Assembly (NCBI GenBank): GCA_028227395.1
Contig: JAOIZZ010000003.1
Coordinates: forward strand, 1-63,076
Source of the DNA: Woeseiaceae bacterium
Lineage (GTDB): Bacteria > Pseudomonadota > Gammaproteobacteria > Steroidobacterales > Woeseiaceae
Direction of reading: 5' to 3'
DNA length: 63,076 nucleotides
Both the position numbers and the translations under genes were made by a program. Positions 8,745 through 17,793 of this stretch are shown here, in pieces; position 1 is the stretch's first letter, and the number at the start of each line of letters is the position of its first letter. Below the pieces are notes generated by a model. The model was not told the DNA's origin. It searched no databases and worked only from the letters and a program-made list of their open reading frames with translations.

Positions 8745-9167
8745 CTATGTTCTCGAGATTTTAGTTTTAATTAAGATGGATAAACTTTGTAATATTAATG
8801 TTATTGGCATCATAATTAACATACTTTTCAATATAGGAATGGCTGGATAGGGCAATCCACCGGCATCTCTGGATATTTCATTGACCGACCATGAAGCATA
8901 AACAAAGCCCCATGAAACAATGACGAAGTAGGTACACACTGGAAATACAAAAATAAGGATACCTATTGTATTTATCCAATCTTGTTTTTGTTGGGAGAAG
9001 CTTCTGTATAAAATATCTACGCGTACATGCTCATTTTGTTGAAGGGTATAAGCTGATCCAAGCAAAAATATAGCACTGTGAAACCACACTAGTGACTCTT
9101 GCATATAAATAGCACCGAGATTAAAACCATATCTTAACAAAACGATAAGCATTGTTGTTATAACCAT
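8745..9167 (-). CDS. TRAP transporter small permease subunit DctQ, true start probably upstream
   Basis: DctQ is the four-helix membrane partner of DctM. From ATG 9167 the product has 140 aa and contains LLRYGF, MQESLVWFHSAIFLLGSAY and the NEHVRVDI motif of the family. However, the same frame is open back to 9254, and those 29 codons encode typical DctQ sequence (LIDRAIEIIGKVVSWLTLA), including the first half of membrane helix 1. No ATG, GTG or TTG occurs there. Possible starts are ATC 9251, just after GGTGA (9255-9259, which matches the extended anti-Shine-Dalgarno), or ATT 9233. I give the ATG coordinate as the conservative boundary; a 168-aa product from 9251 would have a more normal length. 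Confidence 0.85.
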   Translation of the reverse strand: MVITTMLIVLLRYGFNLGAIYMQESLVWFHSAIFLLGSAYTLQQNEHVRVDILYRSFSQQKQDWINTIGILIFVFPVCTYFVIVSWGFVYASWSVNEISRDAGGLPYPAIPILKSMLIMMPITLILQSLSILIKTKISRT

Positions 9168-9267
9168 AGCTAAAGTCAGCCAAGATACTACTTTTCCGAT
9201 AATCTCTATGGCCCTATCTATTAGGTTCGCAATGACGTTAAGTTTATTGATGGGTCACCAGATAATT

Positions 9268-10716
9268 TTAATGACGCCAGAATGTAGGTGTGAACAAAAC
9301 GAGTAATGTAAAAATTTCAAGCCTACCAAGTAACATACCAATAATTGCAATCCATTTAGCACTATTTGGCATGTTCATAAAGCCATTGGCAACGTCGCCC
9401 AGCCCTGGGCCTAGATTATTAAGTGTGGCGGCAACAGCCGAAAATGCAGTAACCTGGTCCAAACCAACCATCATCATCGCGATTAGCATGAACCCGAATA
9501 CAATCAAATAGATTGAGAAGAAGCCCCAAACTGCATCAACGATTCGATGCGACACAGCATTTTTTCCTAATTTGACAGGAATTTCTGCATTTGGGTGAAC
9601 CAATCTTTTTATTTCGCGAATTCCTTGTTTATAAATTAATAGAAACCTTATAACTTTAATACCGCCAGCGGTCGATCCTGCTGAACCACCAATAAAGCTA
9701 GCTAAAATCAGAACAATTGGAATAGCTCCTGGCCAATTAGCAAAATCGGTAGTTGTAAAACCCGTGGTAGTAGCAATTGAGACAGCATGAAAGATGCCAG
9801 TTATAGGTATATTTTTGTTGTCCAGATGATTGCTGAGTAAAAGCGCTATTATAACAAAAGCTGAAATAGACAATATAAGCTTTAAATAAGCTTGAAATTC
9901 ATGGTCACTAAAATAATGTGCTATGTTTTTATTACGCCAGGAAAAAAAATGGAGCGAAAAGTTGATGCCGGCAGCAAACATAAAGAAAATAGCAATAAGC
10001 TCAATACCCGTATTATTAAAATATCCGATACTTAGATCATGCGTTGAAAAACCCCCTATTGCTACAGTAGAGAATGCATGACATATAGCATCAAAACCGT
10101 TCATCCCAGCTATATAGTAACTACCAGCACAAAGTATGGTGAAAACTAGATATACATACCATAATGCTTTTGCCGTTTCTGTAATCCTAGGGGTTAGCTT
10201 ATTGTCTTTTACTGGCCCAGGTGTTTCAGCTCGATAAAGTTGCATTCCGCCAATTCCGAGCATAGGCAAAACGGCTACTGCTAAGACAATAATACCCATA
10301 CCTCCAAGCCATTGAAGCTGTTGCCGATAATACAATATAGATTTAGGTAAAAAATCAAGGCCTGTTAATACTGTGGCACCTGTCGTAGTAAGCCCTGACA
10401 TTGATTCGAATATTGCGTCAGTAAGTGACATATTGGGCTGAGATGAAAAATACAATGGTGAGGCCCCAAAAACACCTAATACCACCCAAAATAATGCTAC
10501 TACGAGAAATCCGTCTCTCAATCTAAGTTCATTTCCCGAATGACGGACAGGAAGCCAAATGATTAGACCTGAAAGTATAGTTAAGAAAAATCCAAAGAGG
10601 AAAGAAGCCCAGACATTATCCTCATAAAGAAGACTAATAATGATTGGTGGCAGCATCGTCATGCTGAAGATCATTAATAAAATACCTATTATTCTTTGTA
10701 TGACTTGCCAGTTCAT
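9268..10716 (-). CDS. trkH: Potassium uptake channel subunit TrkH
   Basis: This 482-aa membrane protein of the TrkH/KtrB family is the K+-translocating subunit. The four pore-loop repeats are visible: GLTTTGATVL, AFSTVAIGGFSTHD, ATTTGFTTTDF and TLNNLGPGLG, each with the filter Gly. It begins with a hydrophobic helix and lacks any soluble regulatory domain, which TrkA supplies. trkA is immediately upstream (14-base gap) on the same strand, so the pair forms a complete Trk system. Length matches Pseudomonas/E. coli TrkH. Confidence 0.95.
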   Translation of the reverse strand: MNWQVIQRIIGILLMIFSMTMLPPIIISLLYEDNVWASFLFGFFLTILSGLIIWLPVRHSGNELRLRDGFLVVALFWVVLGVFGASPLYFSSQPNMSLTDAIFESMSGLTTTGATVLTGLDFLPKSILYYRQQLQWLGGMGIIVLAVAVLPMLGIGGMQLYRAETPGPVKDNKLTPRITETAKALWYVYLVFTILCAGSYYIAGMNGFDAICHAFSTVAIGGFSTHDLSIGYFNNTGIELIAIFFMFAAGINFSLHFFSWRNKNIAHYFSDHEFQAYLKLILSISAFVIIALLLSNHLDNKNIPITGIFHAVSIATTTGFTTTDFANWPGAIPIVLILASFIGGSAGSTAGGIKVIRFLLIYKQGIREIKRLVHPNAEIPVKLGKNAVSHRIVDAVWGFFSIYLIVFGFMLIAMMMVGLDQVTAFSAVAATLNNLGPGLGDVANGFMNMPNSAKWIAIIGMLLGRLEIFTLLVLFTPTFWRH

Positions 10717-10730
10717 TGTTTGTTCATATC

Positions 10731-12110
10731 TTATTTAGTTAGAACATTATCTTTTTGAAATAGTTTTTCTAAATGAGCGATGTTTCTTCTGTCTGTTAAA
10801 AATAATATGACATGGTCATCTTTTTCTATAATGGTGTCATGATGGGCCATGATAACTTCTTCACCGCGAACAATAGTCACAATATTACAGCCATGAGGTA
10901 AATCAATATCTTCAATTTTCTTGCCTACTACGGGTGAGTTTTTATTATCACCATGAGCAATTGCTTCAATGGCTTCTGCTGACCCTCTCCTTAATGAGTG
11001 AACTTTGACAACGTCGCCGCCTCGCACATAAGCCAAAAGTGATCCTATGGTAATTTGTTTGGGGGAGATGGCAATATCAATTGTTCCAGCTTCAACTAAA
11101 TCAGCATAAGTTGGTCGATTTATGAGCGCCATAACTTTACTGGCACCCAGTTTTTTGGCTAACATCGCTGATAAAATATTAGCTTCTTCAGCATTTGTTA
11201 GTGCACAAAATATATCGACATCATCTATATCTTCTTCAAGCAGCAACTCTTCATCAGCGGCATCACCCACCAAGACAATGGCTTTATTTAATTGCTCAGA
11301 AATTATTTTAGCTCTTTCTGGATTGCGTTCAATAATTTTGACATGATTTGTTTCTTCTAGCGCCGAAGCTAAGCGAACACCAATGTGACCTCCACCTGCG
11401 ATTAATACTCTTCTGACAGGGCTGTCAATTTTTCTCATTTCGCTCAAAAAGGCGCGGATATCTTTTTTTGCAGCAATGAAAAATACTTCATCACCAGAAC
11501 GAATTATTGTATCTCCTTCCGGTTGAAGAGATTGTCCATCACGATAAATAGCTGCAATTCTGCCTTCTGTGTTAGGAATATGTTCTTTAAGTGTTGAGAT
11601 TTTTTGTCCAACGAGTGAACCATCTTTATTTACTTTTGCTGCTACTAATCGTACCTCACCATTCGCAAATTTAAGTACCTGCAACGCACCAGGATAATGT
11701 ATTAATTGTTCTATATGTTCGCAAACGAGTTGTTCAGGGCTCAAACAAACATCTACCGGAATAGCTTCCAGATTAAATAGGCCCTCAGTACGTATGTATG
11801 AGGCAGAGCGGATACGAGCAACTTTAGTCTCAATGTTAAAGATGGTAGATGAGATTTGACAAGCCAACATATTAGTTTCATCAGAATCTGTTAATGCAAT
11901 GACAATATCAGTATCTTCAGCACCCGCTCGTTTTAAAACATCGGGGTGAGATGCATGACCAGAAATCGTTCTTATGTCGAGACGATCTTGCAGTTCCCTT
12001 AATATATCTGTTCTCGTGTCAACGACTGTGACGTCATTACTTTCTTCACGAGAAAGATGCTCCGCAGCTGATGAGCCTACTTGTCCTGCACCTAAAATAA
12101 GTATTTTCAT
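10731..12110 (-). CDS. trkA: Trk system potassium uptake regulatory protein TrkA
   Basis: TrkA is a cytoplasmic peripheral protein that gates TrkH in response to nucleotides. The 459-aa sequence contains two RCK units, each with an NAD-binding Rossmann part and an RCK-C part. The dinucleotide motifs are ILGAGQVGSSAAEHL at the N-terminus and LIAGGGHIGVRLASAL in the middle. The two acidic strand-2 ends are VVDT and IIER. Length is that of full-length gammaproteobacterial TrkA. It starts 52 bases after uvrD and runs into trkH. Confidence 0.95.
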   Translation of the reverse strand: MKILILGAGQVGSSAAEHLSREESNDVTVVDTRTDILRELQDRLDIRTISGHASHPDVLKRAGAEDTDIVIALTDSDETNMLACQISSTIFNIETKVARIRSASYIRTEGLFNLEAIPVDVCLSPEQLVCEHIEQLIHYPGALQVLKFANGEVRLVAAKVNKDGSLVGQKISTLKEHIPNTEGRIAAIYRDGQSLQPEGDTIIRSGDEVFFIAAKKDIRAFLSEMRKIDSPVRRVLIAGGGHIGVRLASALEETNHVKIIERNPERAKIISEQLNKAIVLVGDAADEELLLEEDIDDVDIFCALTNAEEANILSAMLAKKLGASKVMALINRPTYADLVEAGTIDIAISPKQITIGSLLAYVRGGDVVKVHSLRRGSAEAIEAIAHGDNKNSPVVGKKIEDIDLPHGCNIVTIVRGEEVIMAHHDTIIEKDDHVILFLTDRRNIAHLEKLFQKDNVLTK

Positions 12111-12162
12111 ATAATCTTTATGCTATTTTTTTGAAAAATAAATTACAAATTATTTATTAAAT

Positions 12163-14322
12163 TTATTTAAGTTCAAGGTTAGCATAACTAAGAACTAACC
12201 ACTTTGTTCCAGCATCTTCAAAATTAACTTGTACGCGAGCGTGAACTCCTTGACCTTCATAAGCAAGTATTATTCCTTCGCCGAACTTGGCATGATGAGC
12301 TCTCTGGCCCAATTGAACCAGAGGTTCAGTCACTTGGTGCGAGATTTTTTTTCTAGTATGTATTTGAGTTTGATAGTGATTGATACGTGTTTGTCTTATT
12401 TCTTCTTTTAATTCAGAAGGAATTTCAGCCATAAAGCGAGAAGGGGGTGCATGATTGTCTTGCCCATGAAGCCTCCTTTGTTCCGCGTAAGTTAGATACA
12501 ATATTTGTTCGGCTCGGGTTATCCCCACATAACAAAGTCTGCGCTCTTCTTCCAAGCTTCTTGGGTCAACTATACTTCTTTGATGAGGAAATAGACCATC
12601 TTCCATGCCACACATAAAGACTAACGGAAACTCTAATCCTTTTGCAGAATGCATAGTCATCAGCTGTACACAATCTTCCCATGCGCTTGCTTGTTCCTCA
12701 CCCGCTTCCAGTGCAGCATGCGCTAAAAAAGCATCCAGAACAGTCATATCGTCATCATTATCTATTTCATAGCTTTTTGCTGCTGAAACGAGCTCCTCTA
12801 AGTTTTCTATCCTAGTTAAACCTCGTTCGCCTTTTTCATTTTGATGGAGCTCAATTAAGCCGCTCAGATTGATCAAATGATCAATTTTATCGTGTATCTC
12901 TAAATCTTCTGTTTCTCTTTTCATTTTATTTATGAGAGAAATAAAATGACTGATTTTGATAAATTTTTTGCCTGTTGGATCATTCTTGGCAAGATGACAG
13001 GCAGCTTCCCACAGTGAAGAATTATTTTCTTTAGCGCACACTCTAATACTATCAAGTGCTTTAGCGCCTATACCGCGTGTTGGTTTATTTATTATTCTTT
13101 CAAAAGAAGTATCATCAGTTTGATATGTAACCACCCTTAAATAAGCCAGTGCGTCTTTTATTTCTGATCTTTCAAAAAATCTTAGCCCGCCGTATATTCT
13201 ATATGGCATAGATGCACTAATTAAAGCTTCTTCTAATGCCCTAGATTGAGCATTAGATCGATAAATAATGGCTGCTTCTGATCGCTTATTTCCTTGCTTT
13301 TCCCAATCAGTAATTCTCCCTACGATGAATGCTGCTTCATCTCTTTCGTTGAATGCTGAATATATTTTTAGTAATTCTCCAGCTTTTCCATCCGTCCAAA
13401 GCTCTTTTGGCATCCTTTTTTCATTGTTGGTTATAATCGCATTGGCAGCTTTTAAAATAGTTGCAGTTGAGCGATAATTTTGTTCTAAAGTAATTATTTT
13501 CGTTGCGGGAAAATCTTTTTGAAATTGTTTAATGTGCTTAATTTTCGCACCACGCCACCCATATACTGATTGATCCTCGTCTCCCACAGCAAATGGAATT
13601 CCCTCAAGGCCTGTTAATAGCCTCAAAAAAGCATATTGAATTGTATTTGTATCTTGAAATTCATCGACTAAAAGGTGTTTAAATATTCGATGATATTTTT
13701 CAAGTACTAATGGATTGTCTCTGAACAGTTCATATGACTTTAATAATAATTCAGCGAAATCAACAAGACTTCCTTGATCGCATATAACCTGATAACTCTC
13801 GTATAGTTTGATATGTTGTATTAAATCTGGATCATTCTTGTTATCTATTTGATCTGAGCGTAATCCTTCATCTTTCTGTTTATTAATAAAGTGTTGAATA
13901 TTTTTAGGGTTATATCGATCATCGTCTAGCCCAAGACTTTTAACCAATCTTTTTATTATTCGTAGTTGATCACCGGAATCAATGATTTGAAAGTTTTTTT
14001 GTAAGTTTACTTCAGCTGCATGCCTTCTTAAAAAGCGATGAGCTATACCATGAAAAGTGCCAATCCAAAGATTATTAACTGGAATATCAAGCAACCTCTC
14101 GATACGATTCCTCATTTCCTTAGCAGCTTTGTTCGTAAAGGTAACGGCCATAATATGGTGTGGTGAGGTATTTTCTACATCAATTAACCATGCAATGCGA
14201 TGAGTTAGAACTCTTGTTTTCCCGCTACCTGCACCTGCAATTACAAGCATAGGTGCAGCGGGTCCAGAAACTGCCTTACGCTGTGGCTCGTTTAGAGACT
14301 CAAGTATTGGAGTTACATCCAT
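12163..14322 (-). CDS. uvrD: DNA helicase II UvrD
   Basis: This superfamily 1A 3'-5' helicase acts in nucleotide excision and mismatch repair. At 719 aa it is the length of E. coli UvrD. Motifs are Walker A AGAGSGKTR (29-37), motif Ia FTNKAAKEM, the DEFQDTN box, the QNYRS motif, and motif VI VGITRAEQ. The C-terminal Tudor-like domain ends with VNFEDAGTKWLVLSYANL, which separates UvrD from Rep. The start ATG directly abuts the stop codon of cyoE, implying translational coupling or at least cotranscription, although the two products have no known functional link. Confidence 0.97.
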   Translation of the reverse strand: MDVTPILESLNEPQRKAVSGPAAPMLVIAGAGSGKTRVLTHRIAWLIDVENTSPHHIMAVTFTNKAAKEMRNRIERLLDIPVNNLWIGTFHGIAHRFLRRHAAEVNLQKNFQIIDSGDQLRIIKRLVKSLGLDDDRYNPKNIQHFINKQKDEGLRSDQIDNKNDPDLIQHIKLYESYQVICDQGSLVDFAELLLKSYELFRDNPLVLEKYHRIFKHLLVDEFQDTNTIQYAFLRLLTGLEGIPFAVGDEDQSVYGWRGAKIKHIKQFQKDFPATKIITLEQNYRSTATILKAANAIITNNEKRMPKELWTDGKAGELLKIYSAFNERDEAAFIVGRITDWEKQGNKRSEAAIIYRSNAQSRALEEALISASMPYRIYGGLRFFERSEIKDALAYLRVVTYQTDDTSFERIINKPTRGIGAKALDSIRVCAKENNSSLWEAACHLAKNDPTGKKFIKISHFISLINKMKRETEDLEIHDKIDHLINLSGLIELHQNEKGERGLTRIENLEELVSAAKSYEIDNDDDMTVLDAFLAHAALEAGEEQASAWEDCVQLMTMHSAKGLEFPLVFMCGMEDGLFPHQRSIVDPRSLEEERRLCYVGITRAEQILYLTYAEQRRLHGQDNHAPPSRFMAEIPSELKEEIRQTRINHYQTQIHTRKKISHQVTEPLVQLGQRAHHAKFGEGIILAYEGQGVHARVQVNFEDAGTKWLVLSYANLELK

Positions 14323-15231
14323 TTATATCAAAAAATCACTGATTCTTAATGGTAGGTAATGATCTATAAGTAAGGCTGTAAATAAGATTGTTAAATAATG
14401 AATTGAAAAACGAAAGACCCTCATTGGTAATTCAATATCTTCATCTTTTTTTAATTTTATTGCATACCATAAAAAAGCTGCTCCAGATGCAATTGCTGTG
14501 ACTAAATAAATCAGTCCACTCATACCAGTTTGATAAGGCAATATAGTTATACCAACTAATAGAATTGTATAATTTAATATAAATAAGCGTGTAAAGGCAT
14601 TGCCATGAGTGACTGGAAGCATTGGAATATTAGCTTTTTCATAATCATCTTTTCTGGCAATCGCTAAAGCCCAGAAATGTGGTGGAGTCCAGAGAAATAT
14701 AATAAGAAAGAGAATTAAGGCGTCACTATGAATTTCTCCAGTTACTGCAGTCCAACCCAGAACGGGTGGTGCCGCTCCGGCAGCTCCTCCAATCACTATA
14801 TTTTGAGGAGTAGTTCTTTTTAAATACACGGTATAGATCACCGCGTAACCGATCAAAGATAAAAAAGTCAAAATTGCAGTTAGTAGATTTATCCTAAATA
14901 AAAGTATTAGCATTGAAATAACACATAAAATTAAAGAGAAAAATAATGCTTTCTGCTGAGAGATTTTACCTTGCGGTAATGGTCGATTTTTAGTTCGAGT
15001 CATTTTTTCATCAATTTTCGCATCAAGAACATGATTGATCACGGCGGCAGACGAAGCACTAAGACCTATGCCTAGTGCGCCAAAAAATACCACATCTAAA
15101 GGAGGAAGTGCGCTGGTTGCTAGGAGCATTCCAACAATGCCACAAAAGACAATTAATACCACAACCTTTGGTTTGGTTAGCTCATAATAATCTTGCCAAT
15201 TTGCTTGATTGCTGTGCGATATATTTTGCAA
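14323..15231 (-). CDS. cyoE: Protoheme IX farnesyltransferase (heme O synthase)
   Basis: CyoE/CtaB converts heme B to heme O for terminal oxidases. The 302-aa UbiA-superfamily membrane protein has the Asp-rich motif NHVLDAKIDEKMTRTKNRPLP-like segment near residue 65, the second motif ARKDDYEKANIPMLPV, and about nine hydrophobic helices. The SURF1 gene, another oxidase assembly factor, lies 86 bases upstream on the same strand. No oxidase structural genes are in the window. The name ctaB would be equally valid. Confidence 0.94.
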   Translation of the reverse strand: MQNISHSNQANWQDYYELTKPKVVVLIVFCGIVGMLLATSALPPLDVVFFGALGIGLSASSAAVINHVLDAKIDEKMTRTKNRPLPQGKISQQKALFFSLILCVISMLILLFRINLLTAILTFLSLIGYAVIYTVYLKRTTPQNIVIGGAAGAAPPVLGWTAVTGEIHSDALILFLIIFLWTPPHFWALAIARKDDYEKANIPMLPVTHGNAFTRLFILNYTILLVGITILPYQTGMSGLIYLVTAIASGAAFLWYAIKLKKDEDIELPMRVFRFSIHYLTILFTALLIDHYLPLRISDFLI

Positions 15232-15317
15232 TTTTTTTGCCTTATTGGTTTATTAAATAAATCTTAATCATGATTAATTATATCATTAATTTTAATTTGA
15301 CTTAATTTAGAAGCTCA

Positions 15318-16037
15318 TTATTTGTTTTTTATTAGTAATCTCTTTAGTTTAATTATCAAGACAACTATCACTCCAAAACACATCAAGAACCACTGAATGG
15401 CGTAGCCATAATTAGTGGAAGTGCTTGACACTCTGGGCTCCCAATTTCTTTGAAACCCATTTTTTTCTTCTGGATCTAATAACAGTATATAAGAAAATAA
15501 TTTATGTTCTAAAAGGATTTCAATTTCTTTTATCGTAGGATATATGCCTATGGCGGGCCAGGTGATAGTCTCACTAAACGCTTCAGAATCTCGAATTGCC
15601 ATTCTGGGTAGGTTGCCAGATCTTCCGTTGACCGAATTAGGCATTGTATTAATATTAATATCTGGATTTGCATTAGAATTAATATTTTTCTTAACCCACC
15701 CACGATTTACAAGGAGCCATGGTAATTCGTTGTTAATCTCAAAGGGCGTAATGATCATTTGGCCTAGCTGACCATTTCTAATGATGTTATCAATCACAAT
15801 TTGTTTTTCAATAATATATTTTCCTGTTGTTTGGATTTGCAGATATTCATCTATAGGCAAATCATCTCGAATGCTTAAATAACTGGTTTCAGATAAATAT
15901 GCCTCATTTAAGGTATCTTTTGCTTTAGCTCGATCTAATTGCCAAAACCCGAGTGATGCAAAACAATATATTAATAGGAGCAAAAAAATATAAGGCATTA
16001 TAAAAGTTAAGTGCCGATTTAATTTTAATTCTGACAT
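15318..16037 (-). CDS. SURF1 family cytochrome oxidase biogenesis protein
   Basis: SURF1 assists heme a insertion or assembly of cytochrome c oxidase. The 239-aa protein has the characteristic hairpin of one membrane helix at each end (about 12-30 and 212-230). The conserved LGFWQLDRAKAK follows helix 1 and NRGWVKK lies in the middle. The periplasmic loop ends with NYGYAIQWFLM, the family signature before helix 2. It is 8 bases downstream of the bioC-like gene and precedes cyoE, suggesting a shared oxidase-assembly role for the last two. Its presence implies an aa3-type oxidase elsewhere in the genome (inference). Confidence 0.88.
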   Translation of the reverse strand: MSELKLNRHLTFIMPYIFLLLLIYCFASLGFWQLDRAKAKDTLNEAYLSETSYLSIRDDLPIDEYLQIQTTGKYIIEKQIVIDNIIRNGQLGQMIITPFEINNELPWLLVNRGWVKKNINSNANPDININTMPNSVNGRSGNLPRMAIRDSEAFSETITWPAIGIYPTIKEIEILLEHKLFSYILLLDPEEKNGFQRNWEPRVSSTSTNYGYAIQWFLMCFGVIVVLIIKLKRLLIKNK

Positions 16038-16045
16038 GAGTATTT

Positions 16046-16906
16046 TTATGGCGCCTGTTTTCTTATCTGTGAAATATCGACTGTATATTCATTGGGATTT
16101 GAGTTTAAATGTTTGCCCCATGCATGACCATATATTAGTTCTAATTCGACATTAAATTGATCGTTTTTAATATTATTTTCCAATTCTAGTTTAAATTCTT
16201 TAATTTTTTTCTTGCCAGTCAATGTTGGATTTCTATTTTTCAGACAATTACTTGCCCCAGAATTTTTAAGATCAGAGAAAAGCGAGTCAATATTTTTGTA
16301 ATTAATAGTGAGTTTCTCGGCATCTAGAACAGGATCACCAAGACCGGATTGTAATATTTGGTCACCAATAATATGCATGTCTATAAAAGGATTAATATGC
16401 TCATAATTGTCAAGCTTACTCCATATGGATTTTATAATTTGTAAGCTATCGGGCCCAAGAGTAGAAAAAATAAATAATCCATCATTCTTGAGTATGCGAC
16501 TAATTTCAATAAAGAATAGGGGAAGATCTCCAATCCAGGGCATCAGCAGATTTGCAAAAATTAGATCGATGGAATTATTTTTGAATGGTAAAGAGTATGC
16601 AGACGCCTGTATTTCCATAATTGGGGTTAAAAAGGAGCGTTTTTTTCTTGATTCTATTAGCATACCCTGAGATAAATCTAAGCTAAAGGTATGGCATTTT
16701 TTGTAGTGTTTCGCTAAAAACCTTGAACTTGAACCATTAGCGCAGCCTAGATCGATAGCTATTTTTGGATTTAAGTTCATGAATGTCATTCTTTCAATCA
16801 GATCATTGCGACAATGATGATGAATAAAATCATGCTTTGCGAATGTTTTCGCCGCAGCATTGGATTTTCTTTCTATATTGTGCTGAAAAAATATGTTGTC
16901 AATCAT
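16046..16906 (-). CDS. bioC: Malonyl-ACP O-methyltransferase BioC-like protein
   Basis: BioC methylates malonyl-ACP to prime biotin synthesis. The 286-aa protein has the SAM motif AIDLGCANGSSSRFL near residue 50, the acidic SLDLSQGM, and DLIFANLLMPWIGDL. The middle LGPDSLQIIKSIW, DMHIIGDQILQSGLGDPV and the end LELIYGHAWGK are typical of the BioC branch. The related NDUFAF5-like methyltransferases share several of these features, so the assignment is probable rather than certain. No other bio gene is in the window. It sits between ubiA (12 bases upstream) and SURF1, an unusual place for bioC. Confidence 0.7.
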   Translation of the reverse strand: MIDNIFFQHNIERKSNAAAKTFAKHDFIHHHCRNDLIERMTFMNLNPKIAIDLGCANGSSSRFLAKHYKKCHTFSLDLSQGMLIESRKKRSFLTPIMEIQASAYSLPFKNNSIDLIFANLLMPWIGDLPLFFIEISRILKNDGLFIFSTLGPDSLQIIKSIWSKLDNYEHINPFIDMHIIGDQILQSGLGDPVLDAEKLTINYKNIDSLFSDLKNSGASNCLKNRNPTLTGKKKIKEFKLELENNIKNDQFNVELELIYGHAWGKHLNSNPNEYTVDISQIRKQAP

Positions 16907-16918
16907 GCTATTTTCGAT

Positions 16919-17785
16919 TTATGTTTGATAGTGAAGAATTATGCCAATAAAGACGGTCATACCAATATAATGATTGTGTTTGAATGCTTTGAAGCACGAT
17001 TCTCTATCTTTTTCTTTGGTCAACCACTGGTGATAAATCATGATCAGCATCGAGATCATGATTGCTGAATATACCCACATTCCCAAAGCAGCTAATTGTG
17101 CCATAAATATTAACAAGACGAGCATTGAGCATTGAAGTAATCCAATAATAAATAAATCATATCGACCGAAAAGAATAGCTGTAGACTTAACGTCAAGATT
17201 TAAATCATCATCACGATCAACCATTGCATAATAAGTGTCATATATTAAGGCCCAAATAATAGCGATAAAAAAAATTAACCAACCAAGAAGAGGTACATGA
17301 CCAATTTCTGCTGAAAAAGCCATAGGGACACCCCAGCCAAAAGCAATACCAAGGACTAATTGTGGGGCGGATAATACTCTTTTGACAAATGGATAAAAAA
17401 CGGTAACAAGGGCGCCACCTATAGCAAAAAATTTTGTTGTTAAATTAAGAAAAAATATTAAGGTACAAGCTAAAGACATTAAAATAATAAACAAAATTAT
17501 TGCTTCTCTTTCAGAAACCTTCCCCGAAGCTATAGGTCGATTTTGAGTTCTTTTTACATGAGGGTCAATTTTTCTGTCAGCGAAGTCATTTAATACACAT
17601 CCAGCAGATCGCATAATAATGACTCCAGATAAGAAAATTGATAAGATTTTTATCGATACCTGTCCCTCACTAGCAATCCATAAAGACCATAGCATTGGCC
17701 ACATTAACAACCAGATCCCAATGGGTTTATCCAATCTCATTAAAAGCAGATAGTTCTTAAGGTTTTTGCTTGAAATTAATTCCAT
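16919..17785 (-). CDS. ubiA: 4-hydroxybenzoate octaprenyltransferase
   Basis: UbiA attaches the polyprenyl chain to 4-hydroxybenzoate in ubiquinone synthesis. The 288-aa membrane protein has both Asp-rich prenyl-diphosphate sites: NDFADRKIDPHVKRTQNRP around residues 66-84, and DTYYAMVDRDDDLNLDVKS around 183-201. The N-terminal MRLDKPIGIWLLMWP is also characteristic. Eight or nine hydrophobic helices fill the rest. It is separated from recG by 8 bases. UbiC is not next to it, unlike in many relatives. Confidence 0.95.
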   Translation of the reverse strand: MELISSKNLKNYLLLMRLDKPIGIWLLMWPMLWSLWIASEGQVSIKILSIFLSGVIIMRSAGCVLNDFADRKIDPHVKRTQNRPIASGKVSEREAIILFIILMSLACTLIFFLNLTTKFFAIGGALVTVFYPFVKRVLSAPQLVLGIAFGWGVPMAFSAEIGHVPLLGWLIFFIAIIWALIYDTYYAMVDRDDDLNLDVKSTAILFGRYDLFIIGLLQCSMLVLLIFMAQLAALGMWVYSAIMISMLIMIYHQWLTKEKDRESCFKAFKHNHYIGMTVFIGIILHYQT

Positions 17786-17793
17786 ATTTAAGT

